Under the pieces are notes generated by a model, which was not told the DNA's origin, did not search any database, and saw only the letters and a program-made list of their open reading frames with translations. Below are positions 58,065-64,000 of a stretch of DNA of 64,000 nt, piece after piece. Position 1 is the first letter of the stretch; each line of letters begins with the position of its first letter. Location of the stretch: contig OX485808.1 of assembly GCA_950295325.1 (NCBI GenBank), positions 11,162,501-11,226,500 of the forward strand, written 5' to 3'. Origin of the DNA: Polytrichum commune (taxonomy: Eukaryota; Streptophyta; Polytrichopsida; Polytrichales; Polytrichaceae). The translations under genes and the position numbers were made by a program.

Positions 58065-58722
58065 ATTTCTCAATTTTGAGTTTAGCAGTTCTAATTGCCT
58101 TATTGGCAGCAAAGAGTTTTATGACCATCTTGCATTTAGAGATACGATTGCATGGACAGTCAATCGACAATAAGTCCACATTACGTTAGCGTGTTGCAGT
58201 TATGCAATCCATCTTCTGTTGGTCAGCAGATTTGCAAGTTAGTTCTATGCCACCTTGCTTCTAGACATATGCGGTTTGGCTACTATTGGTCAATGTTGAG
58301 TGGAGTAGGAAGTTCTTGTTGCTATTGGGTCTGTCTGTTTACAACATAAAGTGGTATTAGAGGTGAATCTTTTTGGATTTTGTTTGAGACAATTTTTCTG
58401 AAGAGAGGGCTCAAATCATGCAGGACATACTGGAGCAAAATTATGTTTCCTGTCACTTAATTCTACAAAACAAATACAATGAGTGCCCGTGTGTCTAGAT
58501 TTTTGCATGGTGGACACAGTTTTTGGGTGAAAGTAAAACATTCGATAAGCAAACTTGTTGATATCAATTGAAAAATTACACCATACGATTGGTATCTGCA
58601 AATAACTTGGTGAACTCCATGTGAGCATTTGTTCAGTTTAAAATCAAATGAATTCATCATGTATATGAAGATTACATAGTGTTGGGTTGAAACTTTTTAG
58701 GTGATATAATCACATGTAAGTA
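58065..58722 (+). other. 3' flank of SEC63
   Basis: It probably includes the 3' untranslated region. No single poly(A) signal can be fixed among several AATAAG/AAATACA-like words. No gene. Confidence 0.4.
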
Positions 58723-59186
58723 CACCTTGAACTCCGTAATATCAACCTCCATAATGTCACTCACTCTCTAACATCCTCAAACCCTAGGGAACGGATCTTC
58801 GTAGTTCAAATCTCACTCCTTATTGTCACAGTTCTCTCTCTTACATCATGAATTTTGTCATTAATGCAAACCACCAAAGAAGTCAACCCACACCCTCGCA
58901 TTGTGCCAAGTGTCAATATGTGGAGTGTCACCTTCTTATTCTTATGTTCTTCATCTTCTTCTTATGCCACTTGTTGAATGGTGGTGCATGCATATGCCAC
59001 ATCGCCTGGGAAGGTCAAGTGGAGTGGACCACACCACATCATTAAAATGTTGCACTTTGTGTTATTCCATAGTGTCACATGCTACACTAATTCTATAGTA
59101 TCATGCATCCATGTTCACATTACAAAACCTTGTAATATCACGTGCACTTTGGTTGCCATAGGTGTGATACTACAAAGTTGAGAGTG
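58723..59186. mobile_element. Inverted-repeat element, CTCTAAACTCCGTAATA family, copy 3
   Basis: The ends CACCTTGAACTCCGTAATAT and GATACTACAAAGTTGAGAGTG are imperfect inverted repeats. The interior shares, in reverse orientation, the block CTAGGG...CACTCCTTATTGTCA with 46249-46387. A further part (ATGTGGAGTGTC, CTTCTTATG, CACTTGTTGAAT) also occurs near 10905-10990. Confidence 0.5.
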
Positions 59187-60490
59187 TAATGTATCAAATC
59201 TTTGTGATGAATCAAAGCATCAGTTTTGATAATGAATATTTATGGATGATATGGAAAGAGATGTAAGTTTGAAGGAAAAACAACAATCGTATATGACATT
59301 CATGAGTGGATTTTTTTAAGGTGTACATCAATATACATGATTTTGGGACCAAGTCATGCACAAATTGCATGTATGCCTTCTATAACTGCTTTCAACATTT
59401 ATTTTTTGAGAAATGACATTTGGGCATGGAAACCTTTTTTATTTTTTTAAGATGGACCCCATCGCAATCAATTGTTGGGAAAAAAGTTAATTGGTTGCAC
59501 ACCAATTTTCAACACATTTATAAGAAAAAAAGGATAGCTCCTTCATATGAAACTTTTTATCCATTATTTTGTTACATTAGATCATAACATTCTTCAATAG
59601 GATGTACATTCACCTATAAGAATAAGCATCACTTTGGTTATTCTTGAATATTTCTCAATGTTCTCTTTGATGTACATTACCTTGAGGCCTTCTCAATCAA
59701 CAATGTACAATCTCCTCAAACTTTGGAGAAGCTAAGGGGTTGTATAATGTGGGCACTGCTCATCTACAACGATTGGGTCGGGTCTTACTAGAAACGATTA
59801 CATACACCATATAATATTGCCACATGGATAATTCTATTAGAAAATGATTTTATTTGCATCCTCATCCACACTTTCAAAGTTTCTTATTTGGACTTAAACA
59901 CACATATAGGATATACAAATTATTAATAATATCATATTTAGTACAAAGATTAGTTTACAATGTCTAAGTTGATTACGATTATAATCGATTCAATCATTTT
60001 TTAATTTAATATTCATTCATTTCAAATGTTTGAAACAACTACCCTCCATAACAAATAACATGGTTACAATAACTAGTGTGACTGACTCATAGTGAATCAT
60101 TCTAATGTTGGCTTAGTTGATCATGCATAGGATGCTTACCCTTCTCAGGATTGTGTTGTTCCACCACGTACACCCTAGAGAGTTTCCTTGCTTTCTTCTT
60201 TGTGTCACGGTAGCCATATATGTCTTTTGAAAAGAAAATGAACTTGTTTCAATCATCTCAAAATATGAGTAAATAATAAATAGTAAGCCACCGTAATTCA
60301 TAATTCTATATGATTAAAGGAGATACTAAATATACTTAATGTAATAATTAAATAAAAGTAACATCAATGCTTTTTATTTGCACCAACATGAATGGGAGCC
60401 CATTCTTCCTTCGCTAATCCCGTTTGACTAGGTACAAGGTAGGCATTACTTTCTACCTTCCGGGAGGTGGGATCCTTTAAAGAGTAATTT
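59187..60490. other. Intergenic AT-rich stretch
   Basis: No open frame, domain or repeat boundary that I can support lies between the inverted-repeat element and the poly-C end of the LINE on the minus strand. Confidence 0.4.
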
Positions 60491-63400
60491 GGGGGGGGGG
60501 GGGGGGGTTAATTGTTTGTGAGTTTTTGGTGAATTTAGTGCGGACGTTTGGGTTCACAGGGGCAAGTCAACTGGGGCTTGGTTGCTGTCGAGCTTTCTTT
60601 TATTGAGGACAAGGTATGTGAGGTCTTTTATGGCTATTTGATGTATGTGTTTCATGAGTTTTGAATTTCTTGAGGGGGTATTTTGATTTTTTCTAGGGCT
60701 TCGAGTGATTGTTTGTGTACGGCTCCTCATACCTTGTTGTGATGGTAGTAAGGGGGTTAACATTCCATCCCGCAGTTTTTAACGTCTGAATGAGGGGGTC
60801 GTATTTGTTTTCTTTTTTCCCCTCCTATGGCAATATTTGGGAAGCTATCATGGAAGTAGGTGAATTCTATGAATTGTATGGTGTTTGGGGGATGGTTGTA
60901 TGGCTATCTATGGGGGCCCTAGTATACATAATATGTAGGGTCTTAGCTGGGCCATGCATGTGCATGTGTTGGGGAGGCATGTGCATTGTATTAACCATTT
61001 TGAGATTGTGATGTCTTGGGGCTAGTTGTGTTGGTTGCTGGCATTTACTAGAATATAGCACCTTGTGTGTTTATTGAATTGGAGTGTGTGGACTATTTGT
61101 TGCATTGCTTTGTTGTGTCGGGCTATGTGAAGTCCTTTCATGTGTAGGTGGGTGCAAGTGGAGAGTAGGTGTGGCCAAGTGTCAATTTCACGGTTTGGAG
61201 TAAGTGTGAAGTTGGGGTTGGGATATATAAGTGGCCAAAAGATGTTCTTTTAGTGGTTTCCCATGTATTGGGCATATTGGAATTTTAAAGTTTCTATAAT
61301 TTGTGCATCATATATGCTGGAGGCTTTCCAAAAGTGGTTTGAGAGTTCTTGATTGATTTGCTTGTTAGACACCCGTTTGTCGATGTATGTGCATTTGGAT
61401 TTTGCAATTCGTAGTTCTTATTCATAGTGGTATTTGTTTATGTATGTTTGGAGGTTGTAGATTTCTCTATGATGTTCGCTTGTTGGGATTTTGTTGAGCC
61501 GATTAGGTATGGTGTGTGTGATGTGTATGTCGGGTGTGGGGGTTGTTGTGTTGCAGGTGATCCCTTCGTTTGCTAGTTGATCTGCAATTTCATTGCTCGA
61601 GATTCCGATTTGTGCTCTAATTTTTTGAATGATTATGTTGTGTTTGGTCCATAGAATTTGGTGGACTATGGCTGAGATAAGTAGTTTGTCAGGGTGGTTG
61701 TGCTAGGATGAGGAGTGGCATATGTGATTGTTGATGAGATGTATGTTGTTGAGGCTGTTAGTAAATATGTATGTGTTTTGCGATTGGTCTTTTGTATCGA
61801 TGAGGGCAATGAATAGCGCATAGAGTTTCACACGTAGTATGTTTGGTATCCAGGGGGTCTTTTTGCAATACAGAAGTTATTATTTGGACTATATACTCAT
61901 GAGCCAACAAAGTTTCCTATGTCATGTTCGTTTGGCTGTATGAAGGAACCATCTATGTATATGCATTGTCGTGGGTTGTACATGGGGGGGGGGGGGTGTA
62001 TTGCTATGTAAGGTTGATGGGGTGGTTTTGGGGGTTGCTCGCCATAGTTTTGTGAAGTTGACTATGTAATCTATGAGCATGAATTGTGTGGGGTTGGTTT
62101 TCACATGTGTGTTGTAAAGTTCCAAGATGTTGGCTGTCAAGTTTTAAATTAGTTGTTGGTTCCATGAAGGGGTCTTCTTTGGTGGCCATTCTTGCCCAGT
62201 GGATAGCTTCCATGGTGGATTTATGGTCTTGTGGGTGCGCTATTCTGGCACCCATCCATTTTGAGGATTTTGCTAGTCTTGATGAACCATAGATTATGTC
62301 AAGTTTGTGTGGCGAGTTGTATTGTGCGAGTTGTGTTGGGCATGTAAGCGGTGAGGAGTAGTATGATTGTGTGATTTGGTTGGCCTTTATTAGTATGTTC
62401 AATGTAGATTTGTGAAGTGTTTGGTTGTTGTTGTTGGGGCTGCATTTTTTGGTTTCTTTTTTGGTAAGAATGTGACGTATTTTTGAGTTAGCCAAACTAT
62501 TTTGGTGACAACATTTCGTGGGGGTGGTTGGAAGAAACTAGTCATATGTTGTGTTTTATTTTGTGTGAATCTCTCTCACAATCACTGGAATCTTGTGAGA
62601 GATATGGAGATGATGTGTGTTCCTGTGGGATCAACTATGTGTGCATCATGTTTGGATAGTGGGCTGAGATACATGGATGTCTTTATCCGGGTTTCTTTCT
62701 GTGGTGTTCTGGGTTAAGTGCGGGGCATGCATAGGGTGTCTATGAATCTCCGATCTTTGGATTGGGAGAAATTGATGCATGAGTCATAGGTGGCTAGTGT
62801 GTTGTGTTTGTGTAAATTTATTATATGTGTCTTGTGTAAATTTATGAAGTAGGAATAGGTTATGGTCTAAGGCAATGTTGTTTGTGTGGAGAAGTTGGGA
62901 CTCTCGTACCCATTTGGTGCTGATTGGGGTTGTGTTCCATTGGCATAGGTAGGATTTCTTGATGACTTGGGCTCCCCATTTATTTTTGTGGGAGGTGGTT
63001 TTTGTGCCGGTGATGAGATGTATTTGTTTTCTGACGTGTTGATTGTTGTTATTCGTTTTTAGAGCATATGTTGGTTCTTGTGGTAGGGATGTGGCTATCG
63101 GTTGGGGTAGGAATAAGATTTTAGCTTGTTGTAAAGCTTCTTTGATTAGTTTTTGGGAGGCTTTGATTTGGAATTCTCGTAGGGATAAGAAATGTTGGAT
63201 GGTTGGATGATTGGATTTGGGTGATGGTGGCGATGCTATCCAAATGGAGTATATTGAAGTATTTAGTGGCATGAGAGAGTAAAGCATATTGGGGTGCGTG
63301 TTTCCATGCGAGTTCGAGAGGGGTTTGTTGTGTTGGAAAATCTTTATTGGTGGTACTTATGAATATTTCATATTCTCTTTCTAGTGAAAACATGGTGTGA

Positions 63401-63610
63401 GCAATGGGTGATTGTGGGCATGCTTGATATGAAAGTTTGGGAAGGTGTTGTGATCCTCTATATTCAACAATGATATGTTTGGCTAATCCTTGGTAGATTA
63501 GTCATAATTGTCTTAGGTCGTTGAGTGCAAATAATAATTGTTTGCCTATGCAATGTATATAGTGTGGTAAGAACGATGTTGTGTTGATGCTAAAGCACGG
63601 GGAGGTGACT
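60491..63610 (-). mobile_element. Second RNase H + restriction-like endonuclease LINE, with poly-C 3' end
   Basis: On the minus strand, about 3.1 kb of a retrotransposon polyprotein can be followed through frameshifts. First comes the reverse-transcriptase-to-RNase H connector (63390-62000: LELAWKHAPQYALLSHATKY). Then comes RNase H, with YIDGSFIQPNEHDIG near 61960 and GISSNEIADQLANEGI near 61560. ARHNKAMQQIV near 61100 is the RHN signature. CTCLPNTCTCMAQLRPYILC near 60950 has the P-D aspartate changed to tyrosine. IQFIEFTYFHDSF is at about 60860 and KENKYDPLIQTLKTAGWNV at about 60800, a typical endonuclease tail. The last frame ends with a stop at 60554 after a C-terminal helix also present in the LINE at 43470-45263. 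About 50 bases later the element ends in a C17 tract (60507-60491). Reverse transcriptase is missing. Many indels show it is dead. Confidence 0.7.
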
Positions 63611-64000
63611 ATCGGAATTTTAGAAACCACATGAGATAAAAAATAGGGTCAATTTAAATCGTTGAGGGTAAAATTTATACATTCATTAGATCTACCATAG
63701 CTTTGGAAATATGTCCCCTACATGTTTATATGTAAAATAAGGCGGTGATTAATTCCTCCATTTTAGTAATCAGTAGAAAAAATAGGATTATAGATATTGG
63801 ATCCCCCCAAATGTGTGTAGTAGAATCAATAGAATAATTACGGGTTAGACTACTTGGATGAAGAATTGTGTAATTCTGTCCAAATTTGAATGAAACGCGT
63901 TAGTTTTGAGGGACACGTTGTGGATTTTTTTGGGGGAAGGAATGTTGTGACTTCTCAATGGCCCTTGGGTTTACTTAGGGTTTAGATAAGCATAGTGGTG
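63611..64000. other. Window end, no feature
   Basis: AT-rich sequence beyond the 5' break of the LINE. Reverse transcriptase motifs are not seen here, so the LINE is truncated rather than cut by the window edge. Confidence 0.35.

Noticed and set aside
61922..62495. Independent small genes inside 60.5-63.6 kb
   Set aside because: All these frames fall in order along the retrotransposon polyprotein and are separated by indels.

Overview
The window looks like nuclear DNA of a land plant, most probably a moss. The main reason is the gene at 24077-17195 (minus strand). It joins a protein kinase, an NB-ARC ATPase and leucine-rich repeats in one protein, the PNL class of disease-resistance gene known from mosses. 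The other recognisable genes (SEC63/ERDJ2, and fragments of RAD16, TPC1, an EDR2-like START protein and a second kinase) are all of plant type. Introns are short with GT-AG ends, and the spacer DNA is AT-rich and full of transposon remains. The species cannot be named, and another bryophyte or early-diverging plant is not excluded.

Layout. 1-7100: small inverted-repeat elements, a decayed PIF/Harbinger transposase (minus, 3544-4620) and the 3' end of a LINE (5385-6060). 8600-9500: a kinase pseudogene. 11709-12757: a 61-bp minisatellite. 14757-16636: a long terminal repeat; its sister at 40244-42218 is a clean solo LTR. 16740-24077: the PNL gene with its decayed LRR tail. 27110-28017: START-domain pseudogene. 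33147-38010: a RAD16 repair helicase broken into two oppositely oriented halves among direct repeats. 39541-39806: TPC1 EF-hand fragment. 43281-49263: nested transposons, including a LINE carrying RNase H and a restriction-like endonuclease, an intact tRNA-derived SINE with perfect target-site duplications, and a MITE built of tandem hairpins. 51273-52687: two further TIR elements. 53028-58064: an intact ten-exon SEC63 gene. 60491-63610: a second RNase H plus restriction-like endonuclease LINE.

Only two loci look functional. SEC63 is a complete ER translocon J-protein. The PNL gene keeps all kinase and NB-ARC motifs and has phase-0 introns, with a 48-unit LRR array that is visibly recent and still being rearranged by unequal exchange. 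The other host-gene pieces keep intron positions but carry stops, frameshifts or broken splice sites, so they are DNA-level duplicates or relics rather than retrocopies. The most unusual items are the LRR array with its 864-bp higher-order duplication, the two RNase H plus endonuclease LINEs (one ending in a poly-C tract), and the inverted RAD16 halves.
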